A DNA stretch of 64,000 bases, from NCBI RefSeq assembly GCF_019061125.1, contig NZ_JAHQYI010000001.1:682001-746000 (forward strand), in the 5' to 3' direction. Shown here in pieces: positions 34,817 to 43,944 of this stretch. Position numbers and translations under genes: made by a program. The DNA is from Microbacterium sp. NC79 (GTDB lineage: Bacteria; Actinomycetota; Actinomycetes; Actinomycetales; Microbacteriaceae). The notes beneath the pieces are model-generated. The model did not search any database, was not told the DNA's origin, and saw only the letters and a program-made list of their open reading frames with translations. Within the stretch, counting starts at the first letter, position 1, and every line of letters begins with the position of its first letter.

Positions 34817-34827
34817 GACCTACAGAT

Positions 34828-34859
34828 AGAGGGAGGTCGGCGCATGCCGGCCTCCCTCT
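34828..34859 (+). terminator. Hairpin between binding protein and ATPase genes
   Basis: A 14-bp stem with one G-T pair and a 4-nt loop (GCAT) lies 11 nt past the lipoprotein stop. Without a T-tract it may act as a partial terminator or mRNA stabiliser. That would keep the binding protein more abundant than the membrane parts, as is usual for such operons. Confidence 0.6.
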
Positions 34860-34901
34860 CCTGTCCACAGCCGGGGATAGCCCTGGCTCAACACCGCTCA
34901 C

Positions 34902-34907
34902 TAGGAT
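34902..34907 (+). promoter_or_regulatory. -10 box TAGGAT of leaderless ATPase gene
   Basis: TAGGAT lies 6 nt before the ATG at 34914. It suggests an internal promoter for the ATPase-permease-salvage part of the cluster. Confidence 0.6.
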
Positions 34908-34913
34908 CTGACC

Positions 34914-36425
34914 ATGAAGCTCGAGCTGCGCGACATTACAAAGAGGTTTGGGGCTCTCACCGCCAACGACCACATCAACCTGACGGTCAACCCCGGTGAA
35001 ATCCACTGTCTCCTGGGCGAGAACGGCGCTGGCAAGTCCACGCTGATGAACGTTCTCTACGGCCTCTACCAGGCTGACGACGGAGACATCCTGCTGGACG
35101 ATGTCGTGCAGTCGTTCTCCGGCCCAGGCGATGCGATGGCCGCTGGCATCGGCATGGTGCACCAGCACTTCATGCTGATTCCGGTGTTTACCGTCGCCGA
35201 AAACGTCATGCTCGGCCACGAACCCAACAAAATGGGCGTGCTCGATCTGAACGCAGCCCGAGAACTCGTGCGCTCGATTTCGCAGCGCTTTGGTTTCGAC
35301 GTTGACCCCGACGCTGTCGTTGAAGACCTTCCCGTCGGCGTGCAGCAGCGCGTGGAAATCATCAAGGCGCTCTCCCGCGACGCCAAGGTCTTGGTGTTCG
35401 ACGAGCCCACCGCCGTGCTCACCCCGCAGGAAACGGATGAGCTGATGGCCACGATGCGCCAGCTCCGTGATGCGGGCACAGCCATCGTCTTCATCACCCA
35501 CAAACTTCGTGAGGTCCGCGCTGTTGCTGACCGCATCACGGTTATTCGTCTCGGTAAGGTCGTTGGCGAAGCCAGCCCGACCGCGACAAACGAAGAGCTG
35601 GCGTCGCTCATGGTCGGCCGCGCTGTCGCGCTCACGGTCGACAAGGGCAAGGCACAACCCGGTGAGGTCGCCCTCGCCGTTCGCGACCTCACGGTCGTCG
35701 ATCCCAAGGGCATCGTGCTCGTCGACGACGTGTCATTCGACGTTCGTGCTGGCGAAGTCCTCGCCATCGCTGGTGTGCAGGGCAACGGGCAGACCGAACT
35801 GACCGAAGCCATCATGGGCCTGCAACCGAAGACGCGTGGTTCCATCAACCTGAACGGCGCCGAACTTGTCGGCCGCTCCGTGCGTTCCATCGTCGAAGCC
35901 GGTGTCGGCTTCGTGCCGGAGGACCGCAAGGTCGATGGCCTCGTTTCGGAGTTCTCCATCGCAGAGAACCTGATGCTGACGCGCTCATACGGCAAGCCGT
36001 TCTCCCGCTTTGGAACCATTCGCTCGCGGTTCCTGAATGACTACGCACGCAAATCGATTGACGAGTTCGACGTGCGCACGCAGGGTCCCGACCAGGCCGC
36101 AGGCCGGTTGAGCGGCGGAAACCAGCAGAAGGTGGTGCTCGCTCGTGAGCTCGGCCACGACCTGTCGCTTTTTGTTGCCGCACAGCCGACGCGTGGCGTC
36201 GACGTCGGCTCGATCGAGTTCATTCACAAGCGCATCATTGAGACTCGCGATGCTGGTGTCCCGGTGATCGTGATCTCCACAGAACTGGATGAGGTCGCCG
36301 CACTCGCCGACCGCATCATGGTGATGTACCGCGGAAAGGTTGTTGGCATCGTGCCTGGAGATACTCCCCGTGACGCCCTCGGCATGATGATGGCCGGTAT
36401 CACTCCGGAAGGAGTCAGCGCATGA
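34914..36425 (+). CDS. Nucleoside ABC transporter, double ATPase subunit
   Basis: The 503-residue protein has two fused nucleotide-binding domains, as in NupA/YufO and sugar-type RbsA. The first has Walker A GENGAGKST (~38-46) and Walker B 'LVFDEPTAVLTP'. The second has a degenerate Walker A (GVQGNGQTE), signature 'LSGGNQQKVVLARE' and 'AAQPTRGVDVGSI'. The first signature is replaced by 'LPVGVQQRVEI', normal for this family. It powers uptake through the next two permeases and overlaps the first by 4 nt. Confidence 0.93.
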   Translation: MKLELRDITKRFGALTANDHINLTVNPGEIHCLLGENGAGKSTLMNVLYGLYQADDGDILLDDVVQSFSGPGDAMAAGIGMVHQHFMLIPVFTVAENVMLGHEPNKMGVLDLNAARELVRSISQRFGFDVDPDAVVEDLPVGVQQRVEIIKALSRDAKVLVFDEPTAVLTPQETDELMATMRQLRDAGTAIVFITHKLREVRAVADRITVIRLGKVVGEASPTATNEELASLMVGRAVALTVDKGKAQPGEVALAVRDLTVVDPKGIVLVDDVSFDVRAGEVLAIAGVQGNGQTELTEAIMGLQPKTRGSINLNGAELVGRSVRSIVEAGVGFVPEDRKVDGLVSEFSIAENLMLTRSYGKPFSRFGTIRSRFLNDYARKSIDEFDVRTQGPDQAAGRLSGGNQQKVVLARELGHDLSLFVAAQPTRGVDVGSIEFIHKRIIETRDAGVPVIVISTELDEVAALADRIMVMYRGKVVGIVPGDTPRDALGMMMAGITPEGVSA

Positions 36426-37873
36426 CCACGACCGCAACAGCCCCGCAGGTTGAAGAAACGGCGCCCAGGAAGGGTCGTTTTGACGGCGTCGGCCGCGAAA
36501 TCATGATGAGCCAGTTCCCGGTGGTCCTTGGCGCATTTGTGCTCGCCGTCATCGCCGGATCCCTGCTCATCGTCTTTACGAACGAAGGCGTGCAGGCAAC
36601 GGCCGGCTACTTCTTCGCCAAACCACAAGACATGCTGGCCGCCGCTGGCAACGCGATTGCCGAAGCCTACTCAGCGCTCTTCCGCGGTGCCATCTACGAC
36701 TACACGAAGCCGACCTTTGCCCAGGGCATCGGTAGCCTCATGAACTCGTTGCACGAAGCAACGCCGCTGATCGCTGCCGGTCTTGGTGTCGGCCTCGCGT
36801 TCCGTGTCGGCATGTTCAACATTGGTGGCCAGGGACAGATTCTGCTTGCCGCTGCTGGCGCTGGCTGGGTTGCGACGCGCATGGAGCTGCCCGCTGGAGT
36901 CCACCTCATTGTCGCGCTCGTCGTCGGCGTCGCATTCGGCGCGCTGTGGGCGGGTATCGCAGGCATCCTGAAGGCACGAACGGGCGCACACGAGGTCATC
37001 GTGACCATCATGCTGAACCACGTCGCACGGTACCTCCTGCTGTTCGCCCTCGGCACCCAGTGGCTACTGCAGGCCATTGGATCCAGCAACGTAAAGACGG
37101 GCTACATGGCTGAGACGGCCGTGCTTCCGAAGCTGTTCGGTGACCAGTACCGCGTCACGATCGGCCTGGTCATCGTCGTTATCGCCGTGTTCTTCGTGTG
37201 GTGGCTCCTGGAGAAGTCGAGCCTCGGCTTCCGCATGCGTGTGGTGGGGGAGAACCCGGCAGCCGCACGCACCGCCGGTATCAATGTGGGCCGCATGTAC
37301 TTCCTCGGCATGCTGATCGCCGGTGCCCTCGTCGGCATCGCCGGCGTGACGCTCGCCCTGTCGAGCAAGGCTCCCTTTGGTGACGGCGTCGATGCCGGTA
37401 TTGGTTTCGACGCGATCACCGTTGCCCTGCTCGGTGGATCGACGCCCTTCGGTATCCTCGCTGCTGGCCTCCTGTTTGGCATGTTCCAGGCGGGCTCAGT
37501 GACGATGAAGATCGCCCAGGTTCCTGCTGAACTTGTCGACATCGTGCTGGCACTTATCGTCCTGTTCATTGCGGCTCCGCCCCTGGTGCGCGCGATCTTC
37601 GGATTGCCGAAGCCAGGCAAGCCGACGCGTGCCGAGCGCAAGGCACGCAAGCGTGCTGCTGTTGACCGCGCTAATCTCGGCGCCGCGATGGTGGCGCCCA
37701 GCGTCGCGACGATCGCCGTAGACGCCGCGGACGCCGCCGAAGAGGCGCAACCCATCGACGGCATGCCAGATGCAGACGTGATCTCGACTGATCTCGCTCA
37801 TGGCAACGTTCAGCCGGTGGAGGGCGATGCGGTCGGCCTCGATCCCCTCGACGAGGAAGGATTCGACAAGTGA
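36422..37873 (+). CDS. Nucleoside ABC transporter permease 1
   Basis: The 483-residue BPD_transp_2-type permease (NupB/YufP-like) has about nine membrane helices. 'FRVGMFNIGGQGQILL' and 'GAHEVIVTIMLNHVARYLL' are family signatures. An unusual ~90-residue C-terminal tail after the last helix starts with a basic stretch and turns acidic. The gene overlaps its neighbours by 4 nt on both sides. Confidence 0.92.
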   Translation: MTTTATAPQVEETAPRKGRFDGVGREIMMSQFPVVLGAFVLAVIAGSLLIVFTNEGVQATAGYFFAKPQDMLAAAGNAIAEAYSALFRGAIYDYTKPTFAQGIGSLMNSLHEATPLIAAGLGVGLAFRVGMFNIGGQGQILLAAAGAGWVATRMELPAGVHLIVALVVGVAFGALWAGIAGILKARTGAHEVIVTIMLNHVARYLLLFALGTQWLLQAIGSSNVKTGYMAETAVLPKLFGDQYRVTIGLVIVVIAVFFVWWLLEKSSLGFRMRVVGENPAAARTAGINVGRMYFLGMLIAGALVGIAGVTLALSSKAPFGDGVDAGIGFDAITVALLGGSTPFGILAAGLLFGMFQAGSVTMKIAQVPAELVDIVLALIVLFIAAPPLVRAIFGLPKPGKPTRAERKARKRAAVDRANLGAAMVAPSVATIAVDAADAAEEAQPIDGMPDADVISTDLAHGNVQPVEGDAVGLDPLDEEGFDK

Positions 37874-39135
37874 CCAGTGCAGACATGTCGACAATTGTCG
37901 AACCGCGCACCGTCGTTGTGCGCTCCCTGAAGAACCCGATCGTGATGACCGTTGTCGCACTCGCGATCACGGCACTCGTCGTGCTGGTTCCGCGTCGGGG
38001 CGTCGCAAACTTCTGCATCCAGGTGCTCTGCTCCGGCGGCGAAGGCATCGTTGAGGTGCCGGCTGGCCCCGTCAGTATCGCGTTTGGTATTGTCATGCTC
38101 GCGATCGCCGCGTACTCGTTTGTGCTCGCCAACAAGGGCAAGAAGATGCCGATGGCGCTGACCGCGCTGTTCATTTTCTCGCTGGTTTTTGCGTTTGCAA
38201 CCTGGGCAAGCTCGGGCAAGATGCTCACCGTCGTCACCCTGCTTTCCGGAGCACTGGCCCTTGCCATTCCGCTCGTGCTTGGTGCTTTGGGCGGCGTGAT
38301 CGGTGAGCGTGCCGGTGTCGTCAACATCGCGATCGAAGCGCAGCTGCTTGGTGGCGCGTTTACCGCTGCGGCGGTCGGAACCATGACGGGCTCGCCCTGG
38401 TGGGGTCTGGTGGCAGCCGTGGTTGCTGGCGCGTTGATCGGTCTGGTGCTGGCTGTCTTTGCCATCACGTACTACGTCAACCAGGTGATCGTCGGTGTGG
38501 TGCTCAACGTGCTGATCGCTGGCCTCACGACGTTCCTCGTGAAGGCCTGGCTGGACCCGGCTGGCCTCAACTCGCCGCCGCTACTGCCAAGGGTCAAGAT
38601 TCCGCTGCTCGGCGATATCCCGATCATTGGCCCGGTGTTCTTCGACCAGTCCGTGCTCGTCTACATCATGTTCGTCATTGTTTTCGCGGTGTCGTTCGCG
38701 ATGTTCCGCACCCGCTGGGGTCTGCGTCTGCGCGCCGTTGGTGAGCACCCGCAGGCGGCAGACACTGTCGGCATTAAGGTCGCACGCACCCGCTACCTCA
38801 ACGTGATGATGGCCGGTGGGATTGCCGGAATCGGTGGCGCCTACTACACGCTCGTGGTAAACCCCGAGTTCGGTGAGAACATCACCGCAGGCGCGGGCTT
38901 TATCGCCCTCGCCGCCGTGATCTTCGGTAAGTGGGATCCGATCAAGGCAACGCTGGCTGCCCTGCTGTTCGGCTTTGCCACCAACCTGCAGTCCCAACTG
39001 TCTGTGATGAACTCTGGCGTTCCCAGCCAGTTCCTCGCGATGGTTCCGTACCTGCTGACCATCTTTGTTGTCGCCGGACTCGTCGGCCGGGCTCGCCCGC
39101 CGGCAGCCTCGGGCGAGCCCTACATCAAGAACTAA
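37870..39135 (+). CDS. Nucleoside ABC transporter permease 2
   Basis: The 421-residue permease (NupC/YufQ-like) has 'ALGGVIGERAGVVNIAIEAQLLGGAFTAA', the second-permease signature, and 'NQVIVGVVLNVLIAGLTTFL'. The GTG start overlaps the upstream stop (GTGA). It ends 10 nt before the cytidine deaminase gene, tying uptake to salvage. Confidence 0.92.
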   Translation: MTSADMSTIVEPRTVVVRSLKNPIVMTVVALAITALVVLVPRRGVANFCIQVLCSGGEGIVEVPAGPVSIAFGIVMLAIAAYSFVLANKGKKMPMALTALFIFSLVFAFATWASSGKMLTVVTLLSGALALAIPLVLGALGGVIGERAGVVNIAIEAQLLGGAFTAAAVGTMTGSPWWGLVAAVVAGALIGLVLAVFAITYYVNQVIVGVVLNVLIAGLTTFLVKAWLDPAGLNSPPLLPRVKIPLLGDIPIIGPVFFDQSVLVYIMFVIVFAVSFAMFRTRWGLRLRAVGEHPQAADTVGIKVARTRYLNVMMAGGIAGIGGAYYTLVVNPEFGENITAGAGFIALAAVIFGKWDPIKATLAALLFGFATNLQSQLSVMNSGVPSQFLAMVPYLLTIFVVAGLVGRARPPAASGEPYIKN

Positions 39136-39145
39136 TCGGAGAATC

Positions 39146-39547
39146 ATGACGGATATTGACTGGGACGAGCTGCGCACAGCAGCAACCGAAGCGATGAAGA
39201 AGGCCTACGTGCCGTACTCGCGCTACCCGGTCGGAGCCGCGGCACTGGTCAGCGATGGCCGGATCGTTTCCGGCTGCAACGTCGAGAACGCGTCGTACGG
39301 TGTCACGCTGTGCGCAGAGTGCGGCCTGGCATCGCAATTGGCGATGACCGGCGGCGGCAAGCTCGTCGCGTTCGTGTGCGTTGACGGGCACGGTGCCACG
39401 CTGATGCCGTGCGGTCGGTGCCGTCAGCTCCTGTTCGAACACGCACTGCCTGGCATGCTGCTGGAGACGGTGTCGGGTATCCGCACGATTGACGAGGTTC
39501 TGCCCGATGCCTTTGGCCCGCGCGACCTTGAGGAGTTTGGCCGATGA
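39146..39547 (+). CDS. cdd: Cytidine deaminase
   Basis: The 133-residue zinc enzyme converts cytidine and deoxycytidine to uridine and deoxyuridine. 'GCNVENASYG', the CAE zinc/catalytic motif ('LCAECGLA') and 'PCGRCRQLL' are all present; length fits the tetrameric form. The upstream in-frame ATG lies inside the permease gene, so the ATG at 39146, with CGGAGAA before it, is used. It overlaps deoA by 4 nt. Confidence 0.96.
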   Translation: MTDIDWDELRTAATEAMKKAYVPYSRYPVGAAALVSDGRIVSGCNVENASYGVTLCAECGLASQLAMTGGGKLVAFVCVDGHGATLMPCGRCRQLLFEHALPGMLLETVSGIRTIDEVLPDAFGPRDLEEFGR

Positions 39548-40836
39548 GTATCGAAGCATTTGACGCCGTAGACGTTATTCGCGCGAAGCGCGATCACAAG
39601 CCGATCCCCGAAGACGCGCTGCGCTGGCTGATCGACGCGTACACGCGTGAGTATGTCACCGATGCGCAAATGGCATCGTTTGCCATGGCCGTGCTGCTCA
39701 ATGGCATGACCCGCGATGAGATCCGCGTGATGACCGACGCGATGATCGCATCGGGGGAGCGGATGAGCTTTGCCGGTCTCGGCAAACTCACTGTCGACAA
39801 GCACTCCACCGGCGGCGTCGGCGACAAGATCACCCTCCCGCTCGCACCGCTTGTTGCCTCGTTCGGTGTCGCGGTTCCGCAGCTCTCCGGCCGTGGCCTC
39901 GGCCACACCGGCGGCACGCTCGACAAGCTTGAGTCCATCTCGGGCTGGCGGGCGGCGCTGTCGAACGAAGAGATGTTTGCGCAGCTGGGCAGCGAGGTCG
40001 GCGCGGTGATTTGTGCGGCAGGCTCTGGCCTGGCGCCAGCAGATAAGCGTCTGTACGCACTGCGTGATGTCACCGGAACGGTCGAGGCTATTCCGCTGAT
40101 TGCCTCGAGCATCATGTCGAAGAAGATTGCAGAAGGAACCGGCGCGCTCGTTCTTGACGTGAAGTTTGGTTCCGGCGCATTTATGCAAGACATTAACCGT
40201 GCGCGTGAGCTCGCGGAGACGATGGTCGCGCTCGGTACGGACTCGGGCGTTGCCACGACGGCGCTGTTGACCGACATGAACAGCCCGCTGGGCCGGGCAA
40301 TCGGTAACGCGAATGAAGTGCGCGAATCGGTTGAGGTGCTTGCCGGCGGCGGACCCGCCGATGTCGTTGAACTCACGGTGGCGCTCGCTCGAGAAATGCT
40401 CTCACTCGTTGGCCAGCCCGATGCTGATGTGGAGGCCGCGCTGAAGGATGGCCGGGCGATGGACTCGTGGCGTGCCATGATTTCCGCGCAAGATGGCGAC
40501 CCGGATGCAGCGCTGCCGACGCCGAATGAGACGCACACTGTCGTTGCGCCGCGGTCGGGTGTTGTCACCCGCCTGGAAGCGCTGCCTTTCGGTATTTCGG
40601 CGTGGCGTCTGGGCGCCGGACGCGCGCGTCCGCAAGACCCGGTTATTCACGCAGCTGGCATTGATCTGCACGCGCAGGTAGGCGATACGGTTGAAGCTGG
40701 TGCGCCGCTGTTCACGCTGTCGGCAAATGACGAATCCCGATTCTCTCGTGCGCTTGAATCGCTTGAGGGAGCGTGGGAGATTGGAGACACGGCAGTTGTC
40801 CGTGGTCCTCTCGTGCGCGAGCGCATCACCGCGTAA
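39544..40836 (+). CDS. deoA: Thymidine phosphorylase
   Basis: The 430-residue protein splits thymidine and deoxyuridine with phosphate to base plus deoxyribose-1-phosphate. 'KHSTGGVGDKITLPL' binds phosphate, and 'GRGLGHTGGTLDKLESI' is the family signature. The C-terminal PYNP domain is complete. The start overlaps cdd by ATGA, so the two are translated together. Confidence 0.96.
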   Translation: MSIEAFDAVDVIRAKRDHKPIPEDALRWLIDAYTREYVTDAQMASFAMAVLLNGMTRDEIRVMTDAMIASGERMSFAGLGKLTVDKHSTGGVGDKITLPLAPLVASFGVAVPQLSGRGLGHTGGTLDKLESISGWRAALSNEEMFAQLGSEVGAVICAAGSGLAPADKRLYALRDVTGTVEAIPLIASSIMSKKIAEGTGALVLDVKFGSGAFMQDINRARELAETMVALGTDSGVATTALLTDMNSPLGRAIGNANEVRESVEVLAGGGPADVVELTVALAREMLSLVGQPDADVEAALKDGRAMDSWRAMISAQDGDPDAALPTPNETHTVVAPRSGVVTRLEALPFGISAWRLGAGRARPQDPVIHAAGIDLHAQVGDTVEAGAPLFTLSANDESRFSRALESLEGAWEIGDTAVVRGPLVRERITA

Positions 40837-40861
40837 AGACTCTCAGAACAAGGGGTATCTC

Positions 40862-41977
40862 ATGTCAATCGACCAGCACGGTGACGCCAAGTTGGAAGGC
40901 GTTTCGCTGCGGAGCCTGCCGAAGGTGTCGTTGCACGATCACCTCGATGGCGGCGTACGCCCGGCGACGATCATTGAGCTCGCCGACGAACACGGGATCA
41001 CAACCCCGGCCGCTGACGCCAAGGCGCTGGACGCCTGGTTTGCGAAGCAGGGCGAATCCGGTTCGCTCGTCGAGTACCTAAAGTCGTTCGAGCTGTCGAC
41101 TTCGGTCATGCAAACTGAGGCGGCGCTGACGCGTATCGCACGCGAGTTTGTTGAAGACTTGGCCCAGGATGGCGTCGTCTACGGTGAGATGCGCTGGGCA
41201 CCGGAACAGCACGTGGCCGGTGGCCTCACGCTGGAGCAAGCGGTCGACGCGATTCAGGACGGCATCGAGGAGGGTGAGGACGCAGTCGCGAGCCGCGGCC
41301 ACGATATTCGTGTCGGCCAGCTCATTACCGCGATGCGCCACACCGATCGCTCACTGGAGATCGCGAAGCTCGCCGTTGACTATCGCAATCGCGGCGTCGT
41401 CGGTTTTGACATCGCTGGCGCCGAAGACGGATTCTTGCCTTCACAGCACCGTGACGCGTTTGACTACCTCGCCACGAACTTCTTCCCGACCACGGTTCAC
41501 GCGGGAGAAGCAGCTGGCCTTGATTCGATTCGTTCCGCACTGATCGATGGCCGGGCGTTGCGCCTCGGCCACGGCGTTCGCCTCGCCGAGGATCTTGACG
41601 TCGTCGGTCGCGACGATGAAGAGGTGCGCGTGCAGTTTGGCGACCTTGCCCGCTGGGTGCGCGATCGGGAGATTCCGCTTGAGCTGTCACCGTCGTCGAA
41701 CCTGCAGACCGGGGCGATTGCTGCGTGGGGCACCGAGATGGTGGATCACCCGTTTGACCTCTTGTACCAGCTCGGTTTCGCTGTCACCGTCAACGTCGAT
41801 AACCGGACGATGAGCCGCACGTCACTCACGCGCGAGCTCAAGCTGCTTGCAGACGCTTTTGAATACACGCTGGAAGACATTGAAGCTTTCCAGCTGAACG
41901 CCGCCGCTGCCGCCTTCCTCGCGGTGGAAGAGCGCGAAGAACTCATCGAGATCATCGCCGAGGGCTTCGAGAAGTAA
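40862..41977 (+). CDS. add: Adenosine deaminase
   Basis: The 371-residue TIM-barrel enzyme deaminates adenosine to inosine. Zinc ligands are visible in 'SLHDHLDGG' (HxH near residue 23), 'TTVHAGEAAG' (His and the general acid Glu) and 'LGHGVRLAED'; the late 'VNVDNRTMS' holds the metal Asp. The start at 40862 follows AAGGGG; a longer frame lies inside deoA. It closes the nucleoside cluster and is followed by a strong terminator. Confidence 0.95.
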   Translation: MSIDQHGDAKLEGVSLRSLPKVSLHDHLDGGVRPATIIELADEHGITTPAADAKALDAWFAKQGESGSLVEYLKSFELSTSVMQTEAALTRIAREFVEDLAQDGVVYGEMRWAPEQHVAGGLTLEQAVDAIQDGIEEGEDAVASRGHDIRVGQLITAMRHTDRSLEIAKLAVDYRNRGVVGFDIAGAEDGFLPSQHRDAFDYLATNFFPTTVHAGEAAGLDSIRSALIDGRALRLGHGVRLAEDLDVVGRDDEEVRVQFGDLARWVRDREIPLELSPSSNLQTGAIAAWGTEMVDHPFDLLYQLGFAVTVNVDNRTMSRTSLTRELKLLADAFEYTLEDIEAFQLNAAAAAFLAVEEREELIEIIAEGFEK

Positions 41978-41987
41978 CATCATCAAC

Positions 41988-42034
41988 AACGAAACCGGCG
42001 CCGCACCATAAGCGGGCGCCGGTTTCGTTATTTT
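41988..42034. terminator. Rho-independent terminator after add
   Basis: A perfect 15-bp stem (41988-42002 with 42015-42029) and 12-nt loop are followed by ATTTTC. Its AAC/GTT ends make it usable for the converging epimerase gene as well. Confidence 0.9.
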
Positions 42035-42037
42035 CGA

Positions 42038-42991
42038 TTAGCGGCGGGCAACGCCCGGGTGCGTCTGCAGATAGTGTTCAAACGCCTCGGCCGACGTGTG
42101 CGACGGCGTCAAACCAAACTGTTCGCGCAGCGCCGTGTTGTCGAGCACCGGGCGGTACCGCAAAAAGCCGACCTGAGCCGGGCCATGCACGGTCAAACGA
42201 AGCGCATGCGCGATTCTGAGGGCCAACGACAACAGACCGGCAGGCACGCGCAGCACGGGCTTGCCGAGGCGTGCGGCGATCTCCGTCACGGTGAGCGCTC
42301 CCGTTCCGGCCACGTTGAAAATTCCAGCCGGACCATCGGTCGAGGCCCGCACCATGGCGGCGGCAACGTCATCGGCCCACACAAAGACGAAGGGCGATTC
42401 AGAACCGCGGATTGCCAAAATGCGGTTGCCGTCCCACAGCGCGGTGATCTGGTTCTTCACCGTCGGACCCAAAATGGTTCCGATGCGGAAGACAACCTGT
42501 TCCAGCTGCGGATGTTCGATGCGCGCGTCGGCGAGCATGCGTTCGACGAGCGCCTTGTGACGGGAGTAGTCGAACTCGTCGCTGCCGCGGGTGGGCCACT
42601 CTTCGGTAATCCACGCGGGATTGTCGGCGTGATAGCCATAGGCGGCGCCAGAACTCGACACGACGAGACGTCGAACCCCGGCGGCGATGCACGCGTCAAT
42701 CACGTTGCGGGAGCCTTCCACATCGACGCGATACTCCAGATCGGCGTCGTGGCCCGGGTTCACGATGGCGGCGAGATGCACCACGGTATCGATGTTGTAC
42801 TGATCCAAAATCGGAACCAGGCTGCCAGGTGCCGTCACATCGCACGTGGCGTCAATGACACCGTCGCGCGGATGCTCAGGCAAGCGAACATCGGCTGAGA
42901 TCACGGCGTCGACATCAGGATGAGTGGCCAGCGCGGTCACGACGTGAGAGCCGAGAAATCCGGAACCGCCGGTGACGAGTACGCGCGTCAT
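42038..42991 (-). CDS. NAD(P)-dependent epimerase/dehydratase (extended SDR)
   Basis: The 317-residue protein has the Rossmann motif 'VTGGSGFLGSHV' at its start, 'VVHLAAIVNPG' and the active-site YxxxK as 'DYSRHK', so it is an extended short-chain dehydrogenase. The substrate is unknown; the operon context (monooxygenase and transporter) suggests catabolism of an imported compound rather than sugar-nucleotide synthesis. The start at 42991 overlaps the transporter stop (ATGA). Confidence 0.87.
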   Translation of the reverse strand: MTRVLVTGGSGFLGSHVVTALATHPDVDAVISADVRLPEHPRDGVIDATCDVTAPGSLVPILDQYNIDTVVHLAAIVNPGHDADLEYRVDVEGSRNVIDACIAAGVRRLVVSSSGAAYGYHADNPAWITEEWPTRGSDEFDYSRHKALVERMLADARIEHPQLEQVVFRIGTILGPTVKNQITALWDGNRILAIRGSESPFVFVWADDVAAAMVRASTDGPAGIFNVAGTGALTVTEIAARLGKPVLRVPAGLLSLALRIAHALRLTVHGPAQVGFLRYRPVLDNTALREQFGLTPSHTSAEAFEHYLQTHPGVARR

Positions 42992-43944
42992 GCGGTTGCT
43001 TCTGGGGCGGGAGCAAAACGAGAAGCGTCGCCCTGTGCTGAGCCCGTCTTGCGCTTGGTGTGCAGCGCCCACAGGCTCGCGACGATCAGGCCAGCGATGA
43101 TGTCCCAGATTCCCCACCAGCCAGCAACGATGGCCATACCGCCCAAACCGTCGAAGAACATGAACACCAGCCCGAGGCCGAGGCCCGCGTTACGGATGCC
43201 CACTTCGAACGTCATTGCCTTCCGTTCCCGTGTGCCCAGGCCGCTGACTGCTGCCGTGCTGTAGCCGACGCCGAGGGCGACGGCGTCGTGCACGGTGACG
43301 ACCAGGATGATGACGCCGAGGAATGCGATGAAGAATGACCAGTTGCCGACGAGCGCAATGACGATGAACGCGAGCAGCGCGATCAGGCTGAACCACTTGA
43401 CGGCCGGCTGAACGCGCTTTGAGAACGTCGGGAACTTGGCACGAATGGCAAGGCCCGCCAGGAAAGGCAAACCGATGATCAGCACGATGTCGAGCAGCAG
43501 TTGCCACGTATTGAGTTCAACGGCACGCAGCAGCTCGTGCGCTGTGGGATGCATCGAACCCCAAAATGCGATCGACAGCGGCATGGCGACGATGTAGAGC
43601 AGGTTTCCGACGGCGGTCATCGACACCGACAGCGCGACGTTTCCTCCGGAGCGGTGGGTGAGCACTTGGGAGATATTGCCTGGAGGGCAGCACGCGACCA
43701 AGATCATGCCGAGTGCCATGGAGGGCGTCACGGGCAGAATGAGGGTCAAACCAAACGTGACCGCAGGCAGAATCAGCAACTGCGCGAGGATGGCCACGAT
43801 AAACGGCTTGGGGTGCTTCGCGACGATTGTGAAGTCGCGCGGCGCGACGTCCAGCGCGATGCCAAACATGATGAGCGCGAGCACCACGTTCAGCAGAACG
43901 AGGGAGTTGGGGGAGAAGTTGAGGACAACCTCGTCGATATTCAT
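42988..43944 (-). CDS. Bile acid:sodium symporter (BASS) family transporter
   Basis: The 318-residue protein has ~9-10 membrane helices. 'LALIMFGIALDVAPRDF' and 'LVACCPPGNISQVLTHRSGGNVALSV' are SBF/BASS hallmarks, the second being the crossover region that binds sodium. Bacterial members import steroids, pantoate, pyruvate or other organic anions. It overlaps both neighbours by 4 nt, so it belongs with the monooxygenase and SDR. Confidence 0.9.
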   Translation of the reverse strand: MNIDEVVLNFSPNSLVLLNVVLALIMFGIALDVAPRDFTIVAKHPKPFIVAILAQLLILPAVTFGLTLILPVTPSMALGMILVACCPPGNISQVLTHRSGGNVALSVSMTAVGNLLYIVAMPLSIAFWGSMHPTAHELLRAVELNTWQLLLDIVLIIGLPFLAGLAIRAKFPTFSKRVQPAVKWFSLIALLAFIVIALVGNWSFFIAFLGVIILVVTVHDAVALGVGYSTAAVSGLGTRERKAMTFEVGIRNAGLGLGLVFMFFDGLGGMAIVAGWWGIWDIIAGLIVASLWALHTKRKTGSAQGDASRFAPAPEATA

